In this document: one piece after another, positions 1 to 6,207 of the stretch
How the letters are laid out: each line of letters opens with the position of its first letter
Position numbering within the stretch: position 1 is the first letter of the stretch
From: an uncultured Sphingomonas sp.
GTDB lineage: Bacteria; Pseudomonadota; Alphaproteobacteria; Sphingomonadales; Sphingomonadaceae
Assembly (NCBI GenBank): GCA_946886645.1
Contig: CAMPIY010000091.1
Span: forward strand, 1 to 6,896
Reading direction: 5' to 3'
DNA length: 6,896 nt
Made by a program: the position numbers and the translations under genes
Notes under the pieces: generated by a model
The model's input: the letters and a program-made list of their open reading frames with translations, nothing else
Told to the model about the DNA's origin: nothing
Database searches by the model: none

Positions 1-72
1 GTCGGCAAGTGGGGCGATGCCGAGGCCGCGCGCCAGGTCATTCTCGACTCCCTCGCAAAGGCCGCGGCCTAG
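1..72 (+). CDS. C-terminal end of an unidentified protein (5' truncated by window edge)
   Basis: Reading frame 1 is open from the first base and ends in TAG at 70-72, giving 23 residues that begin VGKWGDAEAARQVILDSL and finish in an Ala-rich end. Of the 24 codons, 21 carry G or C at the third position, as expected of real coding sequence in this GC-rich genome. The stop shares the palindrome CTAG (69-72) with the stop of the receptor gene on the other strand, so the two genes converge with a 4-bp overlap. The fragment looks like a final amphipathic helix. It is too short to assign a family or function, and I do not recognise it. Confidence 0.55.
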   Translation, partial: VGKWGDAEAARQVILDSLAKAAA

Positions 73-2675
73 CCGCCCGAGCCTCCGCCGCCGCCCCGGC
101 CCCGCTGGAAGAAGCGCGACGGGATGAACAGCTTGCGGAAGGTAATCCCGATCGTCCGCCCGACTGGCTCCAGCAGGTCGGGCTGGTAGCTTAGCGGAGT
201 CGTGCCGTTTGCCGCGCGGACCTTGGGCCGGCTGTTGAAGATATTGTCGATATCCAGCCGCAGCGACGCGCCCCGGAAGAAGGGATGCTTGGCGACCAAG
301 TCGAAATTCTCGCCGAGGTTGGCGAACAGCCTGAGGTCGACATCGGCATAGGGCGAGAAGCGCAAGTCGCCACCGTCGCCATCGACCGTCGTCCCGCTCC
401 GCCAATTGCCCTGCAAGCGGGCGCCATAGCCATTATTGTAATAGCCGGCCTCCGCCTGCACCTCGTGCCGCGATCTGCCGCCGGTCGATCCGACCGCCTC
501 GCCATGCAGATAGTCGAGCTTGGGCAGCCCGTCGGCAATCGTCACTTCGTCGACCAGGTTGACCTGGTGGGTGAGCGAAAAGGTCAGCCGGCCGCCCTGG
601 CGCCCTCCGCCGAACCGGCCGCCGCCGCGACCGCCGCCACCAAAACGCCGACCGCCTTCGCCCGGAACCGCAGCTCCGGCTTCAGGAGGAGTCGCGGGCG
701 CCGCTCCGTCGTTGGAAGGAGGTGTCGCGGGCTGGCCCTGCGCCGCGCGCTGGGCCGCAAAGCGCTGACGGAAGCTGGCGATGGCCGCCTCTGACGGCGG
801 CTTCGAGGTCAACGGCTTGGTGAAGGTGAAGCCCCAGCGGAACGTGTCCTTTCGCGACTGTTCGAAATTGACCGGTGTCAAGTCGACGCTAACGAGCCGA
901 CCTTCGGGATCGCGCTCGAACCGGTCGGGGAAAGCCTCCTCCAGCGCCTCGCTAGCTGCCGGAAAGCTGGCCTGCGGATGAGCAATCGTCTGGCGGACAT
1001 ATTCCGCGCGAAGGCGCAGATCGGTCTTTTCGAACGGCTGCCAGTTGCCACCGATCTTGAGGACATTGCGCCGGTCTCCATCGAGATCGGGGTTGCCGCC
1101 CGTAAGCGTCGTCACGAAAACGGTTTCGTTGCGGGTGAAGTCGAAAAGCGGCACGCCCGGCGTTTCGATCACTGGATCGCCGAGCTGCTGGAGCGAAGGC
1201 GCACCCTCCTCCCGCGTCCAACTGACGTTGAAATTGAGACGGTTGGCCGGCGTCCAGTTCAGGCCGGCGCCGAGGCTGGTCAAGGTCCCGAAATCGCTGA
1301 GCTGCGTGAGGCCCGCGTTGGCATTGGCCGTGAGTCGGCCAATCGACGCACTCCGCCTGGTGATCGGAAGGTCGACGCTGACCGACGCCTCGCCGCTTGT
1401 CCGGCCGAGGTCGGAGTTGGACGCAATTCCCCTGCGCGTCGCCTCGCTGTCCTGGTCGAGCCTGCCCACGGCGACCTTGAAGGTCGCATTGGCGTCGCCC
1501 GCCGGAAGCGCGATCAGCGGGCCGGTGGCGGTTCCGTCAATGGCCAGCGATGTTCGGGTCGAGCGGCTGCGGTCGCGGGGAAATTCTTCAAACGGCCCAA
1601 GGTCGCCAAAGGGATCGAAGGTCGGATCGCCCGCATCGAGGCGTGCTTGCTGGTCGGTAAAGTCGAATCCGCGGTCGGTGCGTCCGGTGCTGCGTGAATA
1701 TTCGGCGTTGGCGGTCGACGACAGGCGCCACTTGCCGCGCTGGGTGTTGAGCGCTCCGCCAAGGCGCGCGGATTCGGTCTTCGTTTCCCTCGTCAGGGGA
1801 TCGCCCGGAAAGGCGCGCACGATTTCCGTATCGCCATCGAGCAATGTGCCGGTCGGAACGCCGAAACGCGACTTGCCAGTCTCGCGCTCGACCTCGCCGT
1901 TGAGGGTCGCGGAAACGTCGCCCAGGATCGTGCGGTTGACCGTGCCGGACAGGCGGACGTCCTGCTTGGCGCCGACCAGCGTGCGGAAGGGCCGGGGATC
2001 GATCTCATCGGTGCCGACGGGCTGGAGGATGATGTCGCGCTCGCTTTCATAGAGCGGATTATTGCCCTCGACGTGGAGGTTGAACGAAGTCCTCTGGCCG
2101 TCGCGGATGGTCAGGCGAGTGGCATCGGCCTGACCCGATGCATAACCGCCTTCGGTCGCGAGCTTGCCGCGCGCTTCCGCAGTGGTCGAATTGAACCGCT
2201 GGCGAAGCACGATGTTCACGACGCGCTGGTCGGCGGCGTAGCCGTACTTAAGCGCAACCTCTTCGGGCAGGATTTCCATCCGCTGGATCGCCTCGGGCGG
2301 GAGGTCGCGAAGCTCCCGGAATCCGGAAATCCGCTGGCCGTTGAGCAGCACGATGGGCCGTCCCCCAGATCGCCCACGCGCGCTGCCGGTCTGGGATGCA
2401 ACCGAGTCGAGCAGCTCGCTGATGCTGGTCGCGCCCGTTGCGCGGATGTCGCGGCTGGTCAGCGTGTTCTCGGGCGGAATATCGCCCACCACCGACCCGC
2501 GCGGCCTTTGACCCATGACAACGATTTCTTCCTCTTCCGCCTGGTCGAGCATATCGTCCGTGCCGTCCCCCGATGGTTGGCTCACCGCCGGGTCGGCCGG
2601 GGCCGGCTGGGCGAAGGCGGGATAGGTCGACACGGTCGCGAGGAGGAGGGCAATGAGGCGGGCTTGGCGGGTCAT
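69..2675 (-). CDS. TonB-dependent outer-membrane receptor (sphingomonad-type, Gly/Arg-rich insertion)
   Basis: This 868-residue protein is predicted to import a scarce substrate across the outer membrane using TonB/ExbBD energy. The substrate cannot be read from sequence. A clear Sec signal peptide supports the ATG at 2675: Arg3 and Arg6, a hydrophobic core, and probable cleavage at AFA-Q after residue 22. An acidic linker leads to a TonB-box-like segment, EIVVMGQRP, near residues 50-58. The plug (about 60-158) contains RPIVLLNGQRISG, LPPEAIQRMEILPEEVA and KYGYAADQRVVNIVLR. The rest is the barrel, with alternating beta strands such as DTFRWGFTFT, LTFSLTHQVNL and RLDIDNIFN, and the terminal strand GRTIGITFRKLF (839-850). 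Two oddities are an Ala/Pro- then Gly/Arg-rich insertion (about 623-695) and an 18-residue Gly-rich tail after the last strand. The ribosome site before the start is weak. It is divergent from the amidase gene. The family call is firm; the substrate is unknown. Confidence 0.93.
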   Translation of the reverse strand: MTRQARLIALLLATVSTYPAFAQPAPADPAVSQPSGDGTDDMLDQAEEEEIVVMGQRPRGSVVGDIPPENTLTSRDIRATGATSISELLDSVASQTGSARGRSGGRPIVLLNGQRISGFRELRDLPPEAIQRMEILPEEVALKYGYAADQRVVNIVLRQRFNSTTAEARGKLATEGGYASGQADATRLTIRDGQRTSFNLHVEGNNPLYESERDIILQPVGTDEIDPRPFRTLVGAKQDVRLSGTVNRTILGDVSATLNGEVERETGKSRFGVPTGTLLDGDTEIVRAFPGDPLTRETKTESARLGGALNTQRGKWRLSSTANAEYSRSTGRTDRGFDFTDQQARLDAGDPTFDPFGDLGPFEEFPRDRSRSTRTSLAIDGTATGPLIALPAGDANATFKVAVGRLDQDSEATRRGIASNSDLGRTSGEASVSVDLPITRRSASIGRLTANANAGLTQLSDFGTLTSLGAGLNWTPANRLNFNVSWTREEGAPSLQQLGDPVIETPGVPLFDFTRNETVFVTTLTGGNPDLDGDRRNVLKIGGNWQPFEKTDLRLRAEYVRQTIAHPQASFPAASEALEEAFPDRFERDPEGRLVSVDLTPVNFEQSRKDTFRWGFTFTKPLTSKPPSEAAIASFRQRFAAQRAAQGQPATPPSNDGAAPATPPEAGAAVPGEGGRRFGGGGRGGGRFGGGRQGGRLTFSLTHQVNLVDEVTIADGLPKLDYLHGEAVGSTGGRSRHEVQAEAGYYNNGYGARLQGNWRSGTTVDGDGGDLRFSPYADVDLRLFANLGENFDLVAKHPFFRGASLRLDIDNIFNSRPKVRAANGTTPLSYQPDLLEPVGRTIGITFRKLFIPSRFFQRGRGGGGGSGG

Positions 2676-2775
2676 GGGGCTAAAACTCTAGGATGCACAG
2701 GAAGCTCCCCGCTGGCCCCCGCAAGATGAAGCTGGCATGACTGGTCCCGAATGTTCGACAAAAGGGGTGGCGGCG
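2676..2775. promoter_or_regulatory. Divergent intergenic region between receptor and amidase genes
   Basis: This 100-bp spacer separates the start codons of the receptor (minus) and the amidase (plus), so it should hold the promoters of both unless transcription begins inside a coding region. I could not find a convincing -35/-10 pair in either direction. The hexamer GCTGGC occurs twice, at 2711-2716 and 2731-2736, exactly 20 bp apart. This is a weak direct repeat that could be chance in GC-rich DNA. The role is inferred from gene orientation only. Confidence 0.4.
2761..2767 (+). promoter_or_regulatory. Ribosome binding site that decides the amidase start
   Basis: AAAGGGG lies 8 bases before the ATG at 2776. 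The alternative in-frame ATG at 2737 has no comparable purine-rich site, and would put 13 polar residues in front of the hydrophobic export signal. Both points favour 2776. Confidence 0.6.
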
Positions 2776-4299
2776 ATGACGAACGGCGGATTTGCAAGAA
2801 TTTCGGCACTCATCTTGATCCTGTCCTGCTCGGCTCCGGCCTTGTCGTTCGGGCCGGCCGAGGGTCGGGCGGGGCAGGCGCTGGTGCGAATTCAGCAGAT
2901 CGATCCGGCGGTGAATTCGGTGCTGGCGGTCAATCCCGATGCCATTCGCCAGGCGCAGGCGGTGGACTCGATGGGCCTTTCGGGACCGCTCGCCGGGCAG
3001 CCGATCCTCATCAAGGACAATATCGAGGTCAGCGGTATGCCGACCACCGCGGGCAGCCTCGCGCTCGCCAACAACGACACGCGCCGCGATGCCCCGATCG
3101 TCACGCGGCTGCGTGCCGCCGGAGCGATCATCGTCGGCAAGACCAATTTGAGCGAATGGGCCAACATCCGTTCGAGCCACTCGATTTCGGGATGGAGCGC
3201 GGTCGGCGGCCAAACCCGCAACCCCTACGCGCTGGACCGCAATCCCTGCGGATCGTCGAGCGGCAGCGGCGCGGCGGTCGCGGCTGGCCTGGTCCGCCTT
3301 GCGGTCGGTACGGAAACCGACGGGTCGGTCACCTGCCCTGCTGCGATCAATGGCATCGTCGGCCTGAAGCCCAGCATCGGCCTGGTCAGCCGCACGCACA
3401 TCGTCCCGATCAGCGCCAGCCAGGACACCGCCGGGCCGATGACCGTGACGGTGAGGGAAGCGGCGGAACTGCTGACGGTGCTCGCCGGCAGCGACCCGGC
3501 CGATACTGCAACCGCCGAAGCCGACCGGCGCAAGGTCGACTATGCCAGCAAGCTCCGGCCCGACGAGCTCAATGGCAAACGGATTGGCGTGATGCGTTTC
3601 GCATCGGGGTTCGGCACGGATGAAGTATTTAACGCGGCGCTGGAATTGCTGAAGAAGCAGGGCGCGATCCTGGTCGAGATCAAGAAGTTCGATGACAAGG
3701 CCATCGGCGACAATGAGTTCACCGTCCTGCTGACCGAGCTCAAGGCCGGCCTGAACGACTATCTGAAGACGACTCCGCCCAGTGTCACCACCCGCACGCT
3801 GGCCGACGTCATCGCTTTCAACAAGGCGCACAGCGGCGAAGAAATGAGCCTGTTCGGCCAGGATATTTTCGAGAAGGCCGAGGCGACCAAGGGGCTTAAG
3901 GACCCTGCCTACATCAAGGCGCGCAAGACCAGTTTCGAGGCAGCTGGCCCCAACGGCATCGACCGGATGCTGAAGGAAAATAATGTCGTGGCATTGGTCG
4001 GACCCACCATGCCCCCGTCGTGGAAGATCGACGCGGTCAACGGTGACCAGATTTCAGGAGGTGGCGCGGGATCGCTCGCGGCGGTCGCCGGCTATCCGCA
4101 CCTGACGGTGCCGATGGGGCAGGTGAAGGGACTGCCGGTGGGGCTTAGCTTCATCGGGCCGAAATGGTCCGAAGCATTGCTGCTTTCGCTAGGCTATTCC
4201 TACGAGCAGGCCCGCGGTCCCTTGCCCGCGCCGCGCTTCCTTCGGGCGATCGAGGACAGCCCGGAAATCGCGCCCCACCTGTTGCCCATCAGGCGGTGA
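2776..4299 (+). CDS. Exported amidase-signature hydrolase, similar to peptide amidase (Pam)
   Basis: This 507-residue enzyme belongs to the amidase-signature family, which hydrolyses carboxamides through a Lys-cisSer-Ser triad. The triad is intact: Lys80 in ILIKDNI, Ser160 in NPCGSSSGSG and Ser184 in GTETDGSVTCPA. The 24-residue spacing between the serines matches the family. Segments such as GKTNLSEWAN, SISGWSAVGGQTRNPY, GIVGLKPSIGLVSR, LADVIAFNKAHS (342-353) and AVAGYPHLTVPMG (436-448) closely recall Stenotrophomonas peptide amidase, which removes C-terminal amides from peptides. The true substrate is inference. The N-terminus (FARISALILILSCSAPALS) is an export signal. It could be cut by signal peptidase I, or Cys18 could be lipidated because ILSC is a permissive lipobox. 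The N-terminal helix before the core is shorter than usual. The start at 2776 is preferred over 2737 because of its ribosome site. The 3' end overlaps the convergent SMR gene by 11 bp. Confidence 0.92.
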   Translation: MTNGGFARISALILILSCSAPALSFGPAEGRAGQALVRIQQIDPAVNSVLAVNPDAIRQAQAVDSMGLSGPLAGQPILIKDNIEVSGMPTTAGSLALANNDTRRDAPIVTRLRAAGAIIVGKTNLSEWANIRSSHSISGWSAVGGQTRNPYALDRNPCGSSSGSGAAVAAGLVRLAVGTETDGSVTCPAAINGIVGLKPSIGLVSRTHIVPISASQDTAGPMTVTVREAAELLTVLAGSDPADTATAEADRRKVDYASKLRPDELNGKRIGVMRFASGFGTDEVFNAALELLKKQGAILVEIKKFDDKAIGDNEFTVLLTELKAGLNDYLKTTPPSVTTRTLADVIAFNKAHSGEEMSLFGQDIFEKAEATKGLKDPAYIKARKTSFEAAGPNGIDRMLKENNVVALVGPTMPPSWKIDAVNGDQISGGGAGSLAAVAGYPHLTVPMGQVKGLPVGLSFIGPKWSEALLLSLGYSYEQARGPLPAPRFLRAIEDSPEIAPHLLPIRR

Positions 4300-4603
4300 G
4301 CTTCAGTGCGGCGATGCACGCAACGATGGCAAGGATGAGGAGCAGCCGGATGGTCGTGCTCGGCTCGTTGAAGAAGGCCATGCCGACCATCACCGTGCCA
4401 ACCGCGCCGATCCCGCCCCAAACGGCGTATGCGGTGCCCATCGGGATCGATCGCGACGCCAGCTCCAGCAAGCCCATGCTGAGGGTGACCGATGCAAGAA
4501 AGGCCAGGGTCCATGGCACGTTGCGAAACCCATCGACAAAGCGGAGCGCGGTGGTGAATCCTACTTCGAACACACCGCCCAAAATCAACCAGAACCAAGC
4601 CAT
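4289..4603 (-). CDS. SMR-family small efflux transporter, Gdx/SugE-like
   Basis: This 104-residue inner-membrane protein has four hydrophobic helices, the usual SMR size. SMR proteins work as antiparallel dimers that exchange protons for cationic substrates through a glutamate in helix 1, seen here as Glu13 in GGVFEV. Helix 3 reads GTAYAVWGGIGAVG, which is the guanidinium-exporter (Gdx/SugE) form rather than the EmrE form. Gly10, Ser42, Tyr59 and Trp62 match the Gdx binding site from memory, but position 16, Trp in SugE, is Phe. The substrate may be guanidinium or other small or quaternary cations. I chose the ATG at 4603 because CGGAG lies 7 bases upstream and the protein then begins MAWFW, aligning with SugE. 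An in-frame TTG at 4618 would add five residues and lies upstream of that ribosome site. The gene overlaps the amidase end by 11 bp and is divergent from the DUF1345 gene. Confidence 0.88.
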   Translation of the reverse strand: MAWFWLILGGVFEVGFTTALRFVDGFRNVPWTLAFLASVTLSMGLLELASRSIPMGTAYAVWGGIGAVGTVMVGMAFFNEPSTTIRLLLILAIVACIAALKLTA

Positions 4604-4649
4604 GTTTCGACTCCGCAACTATTTCCCGTCACCGCGGGTTTGACGCCTC
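4604..4649. promoter_or_regulatory. Compact divergent spacer with an inverted repeat
   Basis: Only 46 bp separate the ATGs of the SMR gene (minus) and the DUF1345 gene (plus), so promoters for the two must overlap or extend into coding sequence. The spacer contains CGTCA (4627-4631) and TGACG (4641-4645), perfect inverted arms around 9 bp. A second overlapping pair, CCCG (4625-4628) and CGGG (4635-4638), would form an alternative hairpin. Either could be an operator or a weak leader hairpin. The arms are short enough to be chance. No clear -35/-10 pair was found. Confidence 0.3.
4611..4615 (-). promoter_or_regulatory. Ribosome binding site for the SMR gene
   Basis: On the minus strand this reads CGGAG, 7 bases before the ATG at 4603. 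It fixes the start at MAWFW, because the site would lie inside the coding region if the TTG at 4618 were used. Confidence 0.65.
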
Positions 4650-5294
4650 ATGGCGAGCGAGAGGGACAAGGGCAAGTCGAGCACCCCGTGGCGCTTTCTG
4701 CTGTTCTTCGCGGTGCTCGCCGCAGGCTGGGCGATCGGAATTTGGCAGCTCGGCTGGAGCAAGGGCCTGCTTGCCGGATTCGACATTGCCGCACTGGTCT
4801 TCCTGATCACCCACCTGCCGGTCTTCCGCGAGACCGCGAAAACCTTGCGCGGCGCGGCGGCGAGGAATGATGCGAACCGGGTTACCCTGCTGGTCATCAG
4901 CTTCCTGTTGAGCGTTGTCATCCTGTCGGCCGTCATTGCCGAACTGGCGCAGCGGGCAAAGATGACGCCGCTCGACAAGGGACTGGTCGCAGCCAGCCTT
5001 GTCCTTGTGTGGACCTTCGCCAACGCCGTCTACACGCTGCATTACGCACATCTCTTTTACACGGCCGACGATGGGGGAGGGGATCGCGCGGGGCTGGAGT
5101 TTCCCAAGACGAAAGAGCCGCTGATGTCGGACTTCGTCTATTTCGCCTTCACGTTGGGGGTCGCGGTCCAGACGAGCGACGTGATCGTCACCTCGCCACA
5201 CATCCGCAAGGTCGTAACTGCCCATTGCGTCGCCGGCTTCTTCTTCAACCTCGGCGTGCTCGCGCTCACGATCAACGTGCTCGGATCAAGCTAG
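4650..5294 (+). CDS. DUF1345 family integral membrane protein
   Basis: This 214-residue protein has about six membrane helices, near residues 15-35, 38-58, 78-99, 112-134, 160-180 and 189-211. It fits the uncharacterised DUF1345 family, judged by RNDANRVTLLVIS (72-84), the conserved HYAHLFY (131-137), DFVYFAFTLGVAVQTSDV (161-178) and an ending of the GVLALTINVL type (202-211). No biochemical function is established for the family, so none is assigned. His131, His134 and the polar QTSD stretch lie in or beside helices and would be the first residues to examine. The ATG at 4650 is the natural start, giving a short charged N-terminus before helix 1, but the ribosome site is weak. The stop TAG lies 9 bp inside the tail of the convergent EamA gene. 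It is divergent from the SMR gene. Confidence 0.85.
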   Translation: MASERDKGKSSTPWRFLLFFAVLAAGWAIGIWQLGWSKGLLAGFDIAALVFLITHLPVFRETAKTLRGAAARNDANRVTLLVISFLLSVVILSAVIAELAQRAKMTPLDKGLVAASLVLVWTFANAVYTLHYAHLFYTADDGGGDRAGLEFPKTKEPLMSDFVYFAFTLGVAVQTSDVIVTSPHIRKVVTAHCVAGFFFNLGVLALTINVLGSS

Positions 5295-6188
5295 CGCTTC
5301 GATCTCCGGCTCCGGCCGCGGTTTTTCGCGCGCCGCCACGACGCAGCCGCCGACGATGAGCAGCGCACCCGCCAGCGTGTAGGGCGAAACGGGCTCGGCA
5401 AAGACCAGCCAGCCGAGCGCCGCCGCCCAGAGGAAACCGCTATATTCGGTCACGGCCAGATAGCTCGCTTCCCCGCGCGCATAGGCATAGGCGAAAAGCA
5501 GGATGCCGGCGAATGACATGGCGGCAGCCGCGACGATCGCCAGCCAATGCTCACCTGCCCAATCGACCCCGCCCAGGAAAGGCAGGGACGCGACCATCAG
5601 CACGGCAATGGTCCCATTCTGGAAGAAGCCGATCTCCAGAGGTTTGGCGGCAAGCGACTGCCTGCGCATCATGACGATGTTCACCGCGTAGCAGACGGCC
5701 GATCCCAGGATGGCGAAGGTGCCAACCAGGACGCCTTCGCCCATTTGGGTCGTCGCCTGACCCGCGACGATGATCAGTACGCCGGCGAAGGCGGTGACGG
5801 ATGCGAATATCGTGCGCCTTCCGACTTGCTCGCCGAGTGTCGCCGCCGCGAGGATCAGGGCGATCAATGGCGCGATGAAGGTGAGCGCGATGGCCTGGGC
5901 CATGGGAATCCGGCCCAGGCCGAAGAAAAACAGCAGACCCATGACGGTCACCACCACGCCGCGTGCGACGTGCAGACGGATGACCTTGGGCGAAGGCCAT
6001 GCCTTGCGGCGCGGCAAATAAAGAAACGCAGAAATGATAAGCCCGACGAGGGACCGCCACACCGTGGTCGCATAAAGGCCAATGGCCAGCACCAGCGCCT
6101 TCATCACTGCGTCCATGACGGAAAGGATGCCGACCGAGGCCAGCGCGACCGCGAAGGCGAGGATCGGCTGCTGGCGAGGCGCGGTCAT
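5286..6188 (-). CDS. EamA/DMT family permease
   Basis: This 300-residue inner-membrane protein belongs to the drug/metabolite transporter superfamily. Two tandem EamA repeats are visible, about residues 10-142 and 155-286, each with roughly five hydrophobic helices. Family signatures include a first-repeat segment with IPMAQAIALTFIAPLIALIL and LGEQVGRR (about 95-125), and in the second repeat YLAVTEYSGFLWAAALGW and FAEPVSPYTLAGALLIVGG (243-281). The tail is hydrophilic (KPRPEPEIEALA). DMT permeases export or import amino acids, nucleosides or other metabolites, and the substrate cannot be read from sequence. AAGG lies 7 bases before the ATG at 6188. The gene begins 19 bp after the ispG stop on the same strand, so the two are probably co-transcribed. 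Its stop overlaps the DUF1345 stop region by 9 bp. Confidence 0.9.
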   Translation of the reverse strand: MTAPRQQPILAFAVALASVGILSVMDAVMKALVLAIGLYATTVWRSLVGLIISAFLYLPRRKAWPSPKVIRLHVARGVVVTVMGLLFFFGLGRIPMAQAIALTFIAPLIALILAAATLGEQVGRRTIFASVTAFAGVLIIVAGQATTQMGEGVLVGTFAILGSAVCYAVNIVMMRRQSLAAKPLEIGFFQNGTIAVLMVASLPFLGGVDWAGEHWLAIVAAAAMSFAGILLFAYAYARGEASYLAVTEYSGFLWAAALGWLVFAEPVSPYTLAGALLIVGGCVVAAREKPRPEPEIEALA

Positions 6189-6195
6189 GGCCGCG

Positions 6196-6199
6196 CCTT
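6196..6199 (-). promoter_or_regulatory. Ribosome binding site for the EamA permease
   Basis: On the minus strand this reads AAGG, 7 bases before the ATG at 6188. It sits within the 19-bp gap after the ispG stop, consistent with translation from a shared transcript. Confidence 0.5.
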
Positions 6200-6207
6200 A
6201 GCGGTCG

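Noticed and set aside
588..656. GCC-type trinucleotide runs as a DNA repeat element
   Set aside because: They are in frame and encode the Gly/Arg-rich receptor insertion. The codons vary, so this is protein low complexity and not an independent repeat.
1045..2052. 335-codon plus-strand open frame inside the receptor gene, and an overlapping 239-codon frame from 978
   Set aside because: Both run antisense to a complete TonB receptor with signal peptide, plug and barrel. Their products are Arg/Ser/Pro-rich with no motifs.
2737..2775. Upstream ATG at 2737 as the amidase start
   Set aside because: It lacks a good ribosome site and would place 13 polar residues ahead of the export signal. ATG 2776 has AAAGGGG at the right distance.
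2680..3831. 383-codon open frame on the minus strand opposite the amidase gene
   Set aside because: The sense strand encodes a clear amidase with all catalytic motifs. The antisense product is rich in Arg, Ala, Gly and Asp with no recognisable domain, as expected from GC-rich third positions.
4604..4650. Guanidine riboswitch in the leader of the Gdx-like SMR gene
   Set aside because: Only 46 bp are available before the divergent start codon. I saw neither the paired hairpins with ACGR loops of the guanidine-II type nor room for the larger ykkC-I form.
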